This document shows positions 25,726 to 33,251 of a stretch of DNA of 64,000 bases, one piece after another (within the stretch, counting starts at the first letter, position 1; each line of letters opens with the position of its first letter). Origin of the DNA: Salibacterium lacus (GTDB taxonomy: Bacteria > Bacillota > Bacilli > Bacillales > Marinococcaceae); NCBI RefSeq assembly GCF_042684865.1, contig NZ_JBHUML010000006.1:186001-250000 (forward strand). The letters run 5' to 3'. The notes under the pieces are model-generated. The model did not search any database, was not told where the DNA came from, and was given only the letters and a program-made list of their open reading frames with translations. A program made the position numbers and the translations under genes.

Positions 25726-26940
25726 GTGTATCAAGCTTACAGCTACCTCTCCCATTTGTACTGCCCGAGGTGCAGCCGTGAATATGATGCCTCGGTCCCG
25801 CAGCATAAATGTTTGTGCGGAGCACCACTGCTCACAGCCTATGATATGGATGCTCTGAAGATTCAGTTCCGCAAAGAAGCGGTCATGGTACGCCCTCCTT
25901 CCATATGGCGGTACCACGAACTGCTTCCCGTTCGTACGGAAAAGGACATTGTATCTTTGGGCGAAGGCATAACTCCGTTACTACCCATGAAGAAAACCGC
26001 TGCACGATACAACATGGATGACCTGCGGCTCAAGGATGACGGCGTCCTTCCCGCTGGTTCTGCAGAAGCCCGTGGAGCAGCCGTCGGCATTTCCAAACTG
26101 AACGAATATAACGTACCCGATATGGTCCTGGCCGCAAATGGCCATGCCGGAGCTGCCTGGGCGCTGTACGGCAGCCGTTCCTCCATTTGCTCTCATGTCG
26201 CCATGCCTGTGGAAGCTCCACTTGCTGTAAGAAAAGAATGTGCAGCCTCAGGAGCCGACCTGCAGCTGATTAACGGATTCATGCAGGAGGCTGAGGAGGC
26301 AGCAGACCGGGCATCTGAGCGTCACGGCTGGTTCGATGCTTCCACTTTCAAAGAACCTTACCGGATTGAGGGCGAAAAAACAACCGGACTGGAGCTTGCC
26401 GAACAACTGCAGTGGAACCTTCCCGATGTGATCGCCTGCCCTGTTGGAGCGGGGACGAGTTTTATCGGTCTGTATAAGGCAATTCATGAATTAATCGAAC
26501 TGGGATGGGTGCGTTCGGCGAAAATACCGAAGCTTGTAGCCGTACAGACAGAAAGCTGTGCTCCGATTGTACACGCCTTTGAAAAAAAATGGACCCACAC
26601 GGTAGAGACCCCGGAATTGTATTCGGCAGCTTTTGAGATCAGTACAGGCACGTCCGCTGGAGATTTTCTCGTCCTGGATGCTATTTACAAAACAAAGGGA
26701 GCAGCTGTGGCCGTCTGCGAAGAGGACCTTCTGGCTGAGCAACGGCTGATTACCCGGGAAGAAGGGATTTTTTCCAGTCCGGAAGGGGCGGCAGTGTTTG
26801 CCGGAGTAAGGCAGCTGAGGGAAGAGAACTGGATTCAGCGTGAAGATCGCGTCGTGTGTATAAATACAGCCATGGGGGTAAAAACTCCGGATATCATGGA
26901 AGGAAGCACACCGATTCTCGCGCCCGGTGATGACTGGTGA
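25726..26940 (+). CDS. Threonine-synthase-like protein lacking the PLP lysine
   Basis: A 404-residue homologue of fold-type II PLP enzymes of the threonine synthase group, with an N-terminal zinc ribbon (CPRC at about 13-16, CLCG at about 29-32). Family landmarks are present (SLGEGITPLLPM; LKDDGVLP; VGAGTSFIGLYKAI), but the PLP-lysine segment, normally GSFKARG, reads GSAEARG: lysine is replaced by glutamate. The following TAGNAG-type loop is also altered (AANGHAGAAW). A PLP Schiff base cannot form in the usual way, so this is probably a pseudoenzyme, perhaps regulatory. GTG start with GAAGGG seven bases upstream. Stands 31 bases after ypmS. Confidence 0.8.
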   Translation: MYQAYSYLSHLYCPRCSREYDASVPQHKCLCGAPLLTAYDMDALKIQFRKEAVMVRPPSIWRYHELLPVRTEKDIVSLGEGITPLLPMKKTAARYNMDDLRLKDDGVLPAGSAEARGAAVGISKLNEYNVPDMVLAANGHAGAAWALYGSRSSICSHVAMPVEAPLAVRKECAASGADLQLINGFMQEAEEAADRASERHGWFDASTFKEPYRIEGEKTTGLELAEQLQWNLPDVIACPVGAGTSFIGLYKAIHELIELGWVRSAKIPKLVAVQTESCAPIVHAFEKKWTHTVETPELYSAAFEISTGTSAGDFLVLDAIYKTKGAAVAVCEEDLLAEQRLITREEGIFSSPEGAAVFAGVRQLREENWIQREDRVVCINTAMGVKTPDIMEGSTPILAPGDDW

Positions 26941-26970
26941 CAGCAGCCGCCTCCTGTCAGCAGTAACCGT

Positions 26971-27013
26971 AAAACGCTCCCCGCTGTCGTTATGACAACC
27001 GGGAGCGTTTTTT
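26971..27013 (+). terminator. Terminator after the threonine-synthase-like gene
   Basis: AAAACGCTCCC pairs with GGGAGCGTTTT across a 19-base loop and ends in TTTTTT. It lies between this gene and the convergent aroA. Confidence 0.85.
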
Positions 27014-27113
27014 GGTATGTTCGATAAAATGATTTCCGCGCTGCTCCGATATCGAACTGCTGCCGGAAGACCTGTCGTCTGCACCGCCTCCGCCATAAAG
27101 ATCCGCGGCCGTA

Positions 27114-28469
27114 CTACGTGGCTGTTCTATAGGAAACAGAAACCCCGAGGTGTTCAAGGAGGTCATAGAAGGTCGGGCAGGTCTTGGAAACGCATCCGGG
27201 ATCTTCTATCGATACTCCCGGCACCTTCGTTCCGATGAGCGAGAGAGCCATCGCCACCCGGTGGTCATCATAGGAATGCAGCTCCACCCCGACAGGAACA
27301 CCGGGGTGAACCCGAAGTCCATCCGAAAACTCTTCCACTTTGATTCCCATTTTCCTAAGTTCCGTGCAGGCGGCATGAATCCGGTCGGACTCATGGTGAC
27401 GGATGTGCTCCACATCCGTCATGGTTACCGGACCGTCTGCAAACGGAGCAACAGCCGCCAGTGTTAACGTCTGGTCCGACATTTCTTTCATGCTTATCTC
27501 AAAGTTCCCTTTGAGCTGCGGGGTTCCCTGCACTTCAATAAAGTCTTCTCCCCGGATGACGGTGCACCCCATCTTCTCGTAAACGTCGACCATGTAAATA
27601 TCCGGCTGATTCGTCTGCATCGTCAGGTTATTGATGCGGATGCGGCCGTTATTGAGCGCCGCCAGAGCCATGAAATAGCTGGCGGTGGACGCATCTGCTT
27701 CCAGTGCCATGTTTTGTCCTTTATATCCACCGGCTGATACATCCATTTCAGTCAAATCTTCGTTGTATGCCACATCGGCACCGAACTGTTTCATGAGATC
27801 GAGTGTAATGTTGACGTAAGCATGCTGGACGATATAATCCGGAATACGGACTTTGAGCGTTTCCTCCGCGTAGGGCCCGGCAAGCAGCAGACCGCTGATA
27901 AACTGACTGGACGTGCGTCCGGAAATGGAGACGTCCCCGCCACGGAGTCCCTGCGCGCGGATTCGGAGTGGATAAGCTCCTTCGTTCTCTATATATTCCA
28001 CGTCAGCACCGAGTGTCTCCAGAGCTTCCATGAGCGGTTGAACCGGCCGCTCACTCATTCGTTTGCTCGCTTCAACGGTGTATGTTCCACTTCCTGCAAC
28101 AGCCAGGGCGCCCGGCAGAAACCGTGCAATCGTACCCGCTGCCCCGATGTATATATCGGCTTCCTGTACCGGCCAGCTGCCTCCGCACCCTTCCATCATG
28201 ACGGTATCTCCATTCACTTCTGCGGCGGCACCCAATTTCTGCAGTGCATCAATGCACCAATAGGAGTCATCGCTTTTTAAAATACCGGAAAGCGTGGAAC
28301 GCCCTTTTGCCAGGGCGGCCATAATCAATGCCCGGTTCGTGAAGCTTTTGCTGCCGGGGATTGTGACATCAGCCTGCAAGCGTCCCTCTTTAAGCGGTGC
28401 AATCGATACATGATCCACGTCATTCAGCGCAGCCCACGGGGACCGTGCTCTAAAATCTGGTTCACCCAT
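27114..28469 (-). CDS. aroA: 3-phosphoshikimate 1-carboxyvinyltransferase (EPSP synthase)
   Basis: About 451 residues, two-domain EPSP synthase of the shikimate pathway, joining phosphoenolpyruvate to shikimate-3-phosphate. Recognisable: IPGSKSFTNRALIMAALAKG (N-terminal lysine/serine site), RTSSQFISGLL, and DDHRVAMAL near the end. The PEP-loop that reads GNAGTAMRP in E. coli reads GAAGTIARF here, so the Asn and Pro are replaced. A 20-residue extension precedes the core. ATG 28469 is preferred by spacing to AAAGGG; ATG 28475 is possible. No other aro gene is adjacent. Confidence 0.9.
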   Translation of the reverse strand: MGEPDFRARSPWAALNDVDHVSIAPLKEGRLQADVTIPGSKSFTNRALIMAALAKGRSTLSGILKSDDSYWCIDALQKLGAAAEVNGDTVMMEGCGGSWPVQEADIYIGAAGTIARFLPGALAVAGSGTYTVEASKRMSERPVQPLMEALETLGADVEYIENEGAYPLRIRAQGLRGGDVSISGRTSSQFISGLLLAGPYAEETLKVRIPDYIVQHAYVNITLDLMKQFGADVAYNEDLTEMDVSAGGYKGQNMALEADASTASYFMALAALNNGRIRINNLTMQTNQPDIYMVDVYEKMGCTVIRGEDFIEVQGTPQLKGNFEISMKEMSDQTLTLAAVAPFADGPVTMTDVEHIRHHESDRIHAACTELRKMGIKVEEFSDGLRVHPGVPVGVELHSYDDHRVAMALSLIGTKVPGVSIEDPGCVSKTCPTFYDLLEHLGVSVSYRTAT

Positions 28470-28503
28470 TCCCATCGCCCTTTCTGTAAATCATACGTTT
28501 TCT

Positions 28504-29106
28504 CTATTTTATCACAGAGAGTGTTTGCAGAAGATGTTCGATTTGTTGAAAAAAGGACACGTCATACCGGCGCGGCGGGACGGCTGTAAGGTTTCTGATA
28601 ATACCCCGGACCGCCGCTTCTTCCCGGCCGGCTTGTGTCGGGTACATGCGGACCGGCAGAGGCTCCAGCAAGTCGCTGTAAAAATGCCGGTGCGCTTCTG
28701 CCGGCACCATTCTCCGGAAAGAGCCGTTTCGATGCTGCCGGCTTTGAAGCAGCTTAAAGGAAGCATCATGATACACATAATAATCCGGTATGCCTAGACG
28801 CTGCTCCAGAAAAGCCGAGCGGAAATGAGGGAGCAGCTGCTGCACATAATCCTGCTGGTAAAGCAGTGCAGCGTGAACAAGCGGAGCGAACAAGTCGCCG
28901 TCCAAAGCGACCAGTGCGTGGGAGCGTGCTTTCTCCAGGGCCAGCCGCCAGCGTTTCTGCTCGTCTATGTATTCCTGCCAGACATCTTCGCTGCGGTCCC
29001 GAAACGAAGACGCCGGGATGACATACGCTCCGTACCTGTCTGCAAGCTCCAGAGAAAGAGTGGTTTTTCCGGAATACGGCGGCCCTTCTATACAAATAAT
29101 CGGCAT
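28504..29106 (-). CDS. P-loop nucleotide/small-molecule kinase-like protein
   Basis: A 200-residue protein starting directly with a Walker A motif, CIEGPPYSGKTTLSLELAD, followed by EKARSHALVALDGDLFAPL as a likely Walker B region. The size and layout resemble zeta-toxin/chloramphenicol-phosphotransferase or nucleoside-kinase type AAA_33/AAA_18 proteins; substrate unknown. AAGGAAGG precedes ATG 29106. It lies 35 bases upstream of aroA in the same direction, so co-transcription is possible. Confidence 0.7.
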   Translation of the reverse strand: MPIICIEGPPYSGKTTLSLELADRYGAYVIPASSFRDRSEDVWQEYIDEQKRWRLALEKARSHALVALDGDLFAPLVHAALLYQQDYVQQLLPHFRSAFLEQRLGIPDYYVYHDASFKLLQSRQHRNGSFRRMVPAEAHRHFYSDLLEPLPVRMYPTQAGREEAAVRGIIRNLTAVPPRRYDVSFFQQIEHLLQTLSVIK

Positions 29107-29372
29107 CTTTATCCTTCCTTGTCCGGTAATCTCTGTCGATTCTCCATCTATCTACTGCTTTTATCCTTTTCGCTGCAGCTGTTCTATTCTCCTTCCCGCC
29201 CCTCTAAACATACCGTGTGAAAGTATTATGCCACAACAGCAGAGTATGGACACAATATCCTTTAACGTGTTACGTTCAGGATAATTAAGGAAGAAAATAG
29301 TTTTCATTATTCCTGTCCATTTTAAAAAACGGAGCCCCCCTGCTGTAAAAAACGAAAAGGAGATAGAGCTGT

Positions 29373-29573
29373 ATGGGAAAGATTATGTATTTTGTTCTAG
29401 GAATCTGCGTGAGTCTGCTTGTATTACCTTTCCTTTACCGTGCTGGTGTTCCCACATTTGATGTTGTATTACGACATGTATTTGGAGAAGGAAGTATCTG
29501 GGCCGTCTTCCCTTCCCTGCTTCTCATTTTACTCGTATTCCTGGGAATACGAAAAGCTGTGAAACAGCACTAA
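29373..29573 (+). CDS. Small two-segment membrane protein
   Basis: A 66-residue hydrophobic protein with two membrane segments (IMYFVLGICVSLLVLPFLY and AVFPSLLLILLVFLGIRKAV) and a short basic tail. AAAAGGAGA precedes the ATG. No family recognised; no operon partner. Good ribosome-binding site and typical membrane topology support real coding. Confidence 0.6.
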   Translation: MGKIMYFVLGICVSLLVLPFLYRAGVPTFDVVLRHVFGEGSIWAVFPSLLLILLVFLGIRKAVKQH

Positions 29574-29618
29574 ACAACAGAAGTCACCAAACCACTGCAC
29601 ATCTCCTGTCATACAAAA

Positions 29619-29678
29619 ATATCCGGACGATGATTCGAAGAATATCACTGCATCTTCAACGAATCATCGTCCGGATAT
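29619..29678 (-). terminator. Long perfect hairpin, terminator of catDE
   Basis: The 19 bases at 29619-29637 (ATATCCGGACGATGATTCG) are exactly complementary to 29660-29678, and the loop can pair further through GAAG/CTTC. On the minus strand a T-run follows, so it would end the catDE transcript; on the plus strand no T-run follows. Confidence 0.75.
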
Positions 29679-29711
29679 CATTTATTTATGGATAGATTTT
29701 TTTAAACACGG

Positions 29712-30569
29712 TTACCACACAGCGAGCCGGACCCGGCTGCCGGAAGTATCACGGGTCCGCACATCCCCGTCCTGATTGTCATAAACGATACCTGCTTTTT
29801 GCAGACGGGAACACACCTCATCGAGCTCCTGTCTATCCGACATCGTGATGGTGTATTCCTTTAACCCGACGGCGTTTTCCGGAGGAGAAGGTGCATCTTT
29901 ACCGGCCCAGATATTCAGACCGATATGATGATGATAACCGCCGGCTGCAACAAACAAGGCGTGCTCCCCCATGTGCACCATCGGAGAAAACCCAAGACCA
30001 CTGACATAAAAAGCTTTCGTTTCCTCCAGCTCCCCTACGTGCAGATGGATATGACCGATGATGGTGGCAACGGGCATGCCCTGCCACTCTTTTCCCTCTG
30101 CAGCCTGCAGAACCGCATCGGCATCCAGAGGGGCTGTCTGCGCATATATCCAGCCCTCATCATCGTATCTCCACTGACTGCGGTCCCGGTCCCTGTAAAG
30201 CTCCAAACCATTACCATCGGGATCGGGCAGATAGACCGCTTCGCTGAAATGATGATCCGCCGCTCCCTGCAGTGGATAGTCATGCTGCACAAGACGCCTC
30301 AGAATCATGCCGAGCGAAGCCCGGTCCGGCAACAGTACAGCAGCATGATACAGACCGGTGGTATGCGGTGGTTTTCGTACCGCGTCTTCCCTTTCTTCCA
30401 ACACAATAAGAGGACGCTTTCCATCGGCGGAGAGCTTTGCGGTGTGTGATGTTCTCTCTATCACCTGAAAACCAAGCAGTTCTTCATAAAAAGACAGCGA
30501 TTGTTCCAGATCCGAAATTGTAAAGATGACGGAGCCGATTCGCGCGTCATCTGGAAGTGATGCAGACAT
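29712..30569 (-). CDS. catE: Catechol-2,3-dioxygenase / glyoxalase family protein CatE
   Basis: A 285-residue protein of two vicinal-oxygen-chelate modules, as in B. subtilis CatE (YfiE), which opens catechol rings in the thiol-stress response. Metal ligands expected in the C-terminal module: His in IGHIHLHVG, His in GGYHHHIGLN, and the Glu in LKEYTITM. GGGGGAA precedes the ATG. It follows catD by 19 bases and is preceded by a catR-type regulator gene, the same trio as in B. subtilis catDE with CatR/YodB control. Confidence 0.88.
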   Translation of the reverse strand: MSASLPDDARIGSVIFTISDLEQSLSFYEELLGFQVIERTSHTAKLSADGKRPLIVLEEREDAVRKPPHTTGLYHAAVLLPDRASLGMILRRLVQHDYPLQGAADHHFSEAVYLPDPDGNGLELYRDRDRSQWRYDDEGWIYAQTAPLDADAVLQAAEGKEWQGMPVATIIGHIHLHVGELEETKAFYVSGLGFSPMVHMGEHALFVAAGGYHHHIGLNIWAGKDAPSPPENAVGLKEYTITMSDRQELDEVCSRLQKAGIVYDNQDGDVRTRDTSGSRVRLAVW

Positions 30570-30588
30570 AGCAGATTCCCCCTGTCGT

Positions 30589-30996
30589 TTAGAATATCAC
30601 GGCATCCAGTGAAAACGAACCGGCTCCAATGAAAGCAATGCCGATCCCGGCGGCGAGCAGCATCAGATTGTATTCATAACCGCCTTCCGTTGACCAGAAT
30701 CCATTCGGACCGTGAACTTTTACAATCGCTCCGATCATCGTCACGGCGATGATAATACCTGCTGCAGGCGTGAGCAGACCAAGAGCAAACAGCAGACCGC
30801 CCGCAAACTCAGCCAGTCCCGCCACAAGAGCCATCGTATAGCCCGGCTTGATGCCGATGGAATCAAAAAAACCGCCGGTCGCTTTCAAACCATGACCTCC
30901 AAACCACCCGAACAGTTTCTGCGCCCCGTGGGCAGCAAAACTAAGTCCAATAACGAGCCGTATGATTAACAGCCCTGTACTTGCTAATAAAGACAT
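30589..30996 (-). CDS. catD: DoxX family membrane protein CatD
   Basis: A 135-residue DoxX-type four-helix membrane protein (LLIIRLVIGLSFAAHGAQKL, then GWFGGHGLKATGGFFDSIG). In B. subtilis CatD (YfiD) is encoded with the dioxygenase CatE and induced by quinones and diamide. AAGGAGG precedes the ATG. A TTACT-TTT-AGTAA palindrome about 40 bases upstream is the likely repressor site. Exact biochemical role unknown. Confidence 0.87.
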   Translation of the reverse strand: MSLLASTGLLIIRLVIGLSFAAHGAQKLFGWFGGHGLKATGGFFDSIGIKPGYTMALVAGLAEFAGGLLFALGLLTPAAGIIIAVTMIGAIVKVHGPNGFWSTEGGYEYNLMLLAAGIGIAFIGAGSFSLDAVIF

Positions 30997-31036
30997 ATAA
31001 TTTCCTCCTTTTAAACAGTAACAAAAATATAACAGG

Positions 31037-31049
31037 TTACTTTTAGTAA
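31037..31049. promoter_or_regulatory. CatR/YodB-type operator of catDE
   Basis: TTACTTTTAGTAA, a perfect 5-3-5 inverted repeat, lies between catR and catD. A near copy (TTACTATTAGTCAA on the minus strand) precedes catR at 31505-31518, consistent with one repressor binding both. Confidence 0.65.
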
Positions 31050-31129
31050 GTCAATAAAAATAACCTTCCCTCCGCTTTTGCGCACAGCCGTGTAACAAGG
31101 TGCCTGTTATGCCAGGGCAGCGTTTCTTT

Positions 31130-31462
31130 TTATTCTCCTGCTTTTGCGTCTTCTTCCACCCAATTGTCCGCCCATTTCTGGACTTCCGCCAGTGCCGGGG
31201 TGATGTCTGCTCCCTTGTCCGTTAAGGAATAAAGAATACGCACCGGCTTTTCCGGCACGACATCCCGCTGGACCATATTTTTTTCTTCCATCTCTTTCAA
31301 CCGTTCGGTCAGCATTTTTTTACTGATCTCGGGGATTTGTGCGGCGATTTCATTAAAGCGCATCGGCCCTTCCTCCAAAACACGGATAATCACACCGATC
31401 CAGCGCTTTCCCAAAAGCTGAAATGCTTCTTCAAATTTCGGGCATACTCTCATCGAAGCCAT
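31130..31462 (-). CDS. HxlR-family redox-sensing repressor, CatR/YodB-like
   Basis: A 110-residue winged-helix regulator of the HxlR family. The N-terminal Cys in MRVCPKFEEAFQLLGKRW is at the position of the quinone/diamide-sensing cysteine (Cys6/7) of B. subtilis YodB and CatR; it is the only cysteine, so sensing by S-alkylation or intersubunit disulfide is inferred. DNA-recognition helix is in EISKKMLTERLKEMEE. GGGAGGTG precedes ATG 31462. It is transcribed toward catDE with a 133-base gap containing an operator, and a similar operator precedes it. Confidence 0.88.
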   Translation of the reverse strand: MASMRVCPKFEEAFQLLGKRWIGVIIRVLEEGPMRFNEIAAQIPEISKKMLTERLKEMEEKNMVQRDVVPEKPVRILYSLTDKGADITPALAEVQKWADNWVEEDAKAGE

Positions 31463-31504
31463 ATCGACACCTCCCGTTTCCTGCTATTATAGTATATTCT
31501 ATCG

Positions 31505-31518
31505 TTGACTAATAGTAA
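31505..31518. promoter_or_regulatory. Operator-like repeat upstream of catR
   Basis: TTGACTAATAGTAA; its complement TTACTATTAGTCAA shares TTACTnTTAGT with the catD operator. Suggests autoregulation. Confidence 0.5.
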
Positions 31519-31564
31519 CGAAGCCTGGAGGGAATCGTCATGGAAAATATTCCACCTTTAACAA

Positions 31565-31576
31565 GAACTTTTGTTC
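31565..31576. promoter_or_regulatory. LexA-like box upstream of yolD
   Basis: GAACTTTTGTTC has the GAAC-N4-GTTC core of the Bacillus SOS box, 33 bases before the yolD start. yolD-type genes paired with Y-family polymerases are known LexA targets in B. subtilis. Confidence 0.5.
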
Positions 31577-31608
31577 CCTTACACTAAAGGAAGAAAGGAG
31601 GGGGAGCT

Positions 31609-31947
31609 GTGAAAGGAAATAAACTGACACCAGGCTCCAACCTGCGCTGGGAATCGTCACGGATGATTCTTCCGGAACACCGCGAGCAGTGGCTCAGACA
31701 TCAGCAAGAGCAGAAAAAAGCGAAAAAACCGGAGCTGGATCCGCAGCGGTGGGAGGAACTGGAATGGATTCTTGCCGATGCGATGCGGGATAGCCGCTCT
31801 CTTCATTTCACGTTCTGGGAAAACGGGTTTTTTTATGACATCACGGGCACCTGTCATTTCATCAACCACGAGCAGCAGCAGTTTCATATTCAGACAAAAG
31901 ATGGAGTGAAATATTTGAAATTTGAGCATTTAGTTCATATTGAGTAG
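31609..31947 (+). CDS. YolD-like protein
   Basis: A 112-residue protein of the YolD-like family: LTPGSNLRWESSRMILPEHRE at the start (quoted with one residue trimmed at each side possible) and a beta-rich C-terminus ending YLKFEHLVHIE. In B. subtilis YolD/YqjX are encoded with UvrX/YqjW Y-family DNA polymerases in the SOS regulon. Here no polymerase follows, so it is a solitary copy. GTG start after GGAGGGGGAG. A LexA-like box lies just upstream. Function unknown. Confidence 0.82.
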   Translation: MKGNKLTPGSNLRWESSRMILPEHREQWLRHQQEQKKAKKPELDPQRWEELEWILADAMRDSRSLHFTFWENGFFYDITGTCHFINHEQQQFHIQTKDGVKYLKFEHLVHIE

Positions 31948-32146
31948 TACTCAAAACAACGTACAATCTGTTATGATAGGTTTAAAAAGTGTAAATGAAT
32001 AACATCAAGGGAATACTGCACGCAGAGCAGTTCCAATGAAGAAAAACAACAGCGCCTGGACAGGCGGACAAGACACTCATGTTGTTTGTGTCATGAGTGT
32101 CTTATTCGTGCAGAACGGCAGCCTAAGCGAAAGGGGGAACATGTCG

Positions 32147-33241
32147 ATGGCTGAAGATTTTAAAGGAATATCCATCGTCATTCCCGCCTACAAACCGGAT
32201 GAACAATTACTGGAACTTGTACGGAAATTAAACAGGGAATCTTTCGATGATATCATTATTGTAGACGATGGAAGCGATGCTTCCTGCATATCCATCTTTG
32301 AAACACTGGAAAACACCGCCGGCTGTACCGTGCTCCGGCACGAACAGAACGGTGGCAAAGGAACAGCACTGAAAACGGCATTTTCCTACTACAGCACCTC
32401 ATACCCGGATGGAATAGGTGTTATTACGGCGGATGCGGACGGTCAGCACCATCCTGACGACATCAAAAAAACGGCGGAAGCGCTGATGGAGCAGCCGGAT
32501 GCCCTTGTTCTCGGCGTCCGCGATTTCTCAGGCGAGGATATTCCGCTCAGGAGCCGGTTTGGCAACGTGTTAACCAAAATGGTCGTGAAAGCCGCTTCCG
32601 GCATGAAGCTGACCGATACCCAGACAGGGCTCCGCGGCATTCCAACATCCTTCGCCGAAGAACTGCACAGCATCAAAGGCGACGGCTATGAATTCGAAAT
32701 GAGAATGATTCTGGCCTGCCGCACCTATAAGCGAAGCATCAAAGAAGTAACCATTGAAACCATTTATATGAATGACAATGAGTCCTCCCATTTTCACCCG
32801 ATACTGGACTCCATCAAAATCTATTATGTCTTTTTACGTTTTCTCTTTTCTTCTCTTGCTTCCTTTGTCGTGGACGTTTCCTTGTTTGCCGTATTTTCAA
32901 CGGTACTCAAAGCCCTTATGCCAATGGGATTCATTATTCTGGCCACGGTGCTGGCGAGGGTGCTTTCCTCGCTGTTCAATTACTTCATGAACCGGCATGT
33001 CGTGTTCAGATCAAATCAGTACCCCGCCCGCACGATGATAAAGTATTACACCCTTGCCGCTGTGCAGATGGGCGCTTCCGCCGGCGGTGTGTACATGGTG
33101 TACCATACAGTCGGCGGACATGAGGTTCCTATTAAAATCGCGGTCGATTCTCTCTTGTTTTTACTCAGCTTTTACATTCAGCGGAACTGGGTATTTAAAA
33201 GAGAAGCTTCTTACATCGGCAAAGAGGTGAACCACTATTAA
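32147..33241 (+). CDS. Glycosyltransferase family 2 fused to GtrA domain
   Basis: About 364 residues. N-terminal GT-A domain: ISIVIPAYKPDEQLLELV, the nucleotide-sugar aspartates in IIIVDDGSD and the DxD-like TADADGQH; then a GtrA four-helix membrane domain (SSLASFVVDVSLFAVFSTVL onward) ending IQRNWVFKRE. It would load a sugar onto undecaprenyl phosphate or flip the product for envelope glycosylation. AAAGGGGG favours ATG 32147 over 32141; a much longer frame upstream (from 32036) is unlikely. The GT-C-like gene starts immediately after and is probably its partner. Confidence 0.88.
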   Translation: MAEDFKGISIVIPAYKPDEQLLELVRKLNRESFDDIIIVDDGSDASCISIFETLENTAGCTVLRHEQNGGKGTALKTAFSYYSTSYPDGIGVITADADGQHHPDDIKKTAEALMEQPDALVLGVRDFSGEDIPLRSRFGNVLTKMVVKAASGMKLTDTQTGLRGIPTSFAEELHSIKGDGYEFEMRMILACRTYKRSIKEVTIETIYMNDNESSHFHPILDSIKIYYVFLRFLFSSLASFVVDVSLFAVFSTVLKALMPMGFIILATVLARVLSSLFNYFMNRHVVFRSNQYPARTMIKYYTLAAVQMGASAGGVYMVYHTVGGHEVPIKIAVDSLLFLLSFYIQRNWVFKREASYIGKEVNHY

Positions 33242-33251
33242 CGTTTTAATT

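Noticed and set aside
29619..29678. The perfect 19-bp hairpin as a mobile-element end or small RNA
   Set aside because: Position just after catE and the minus-strand T-run are sufficiently explained by a terminator.
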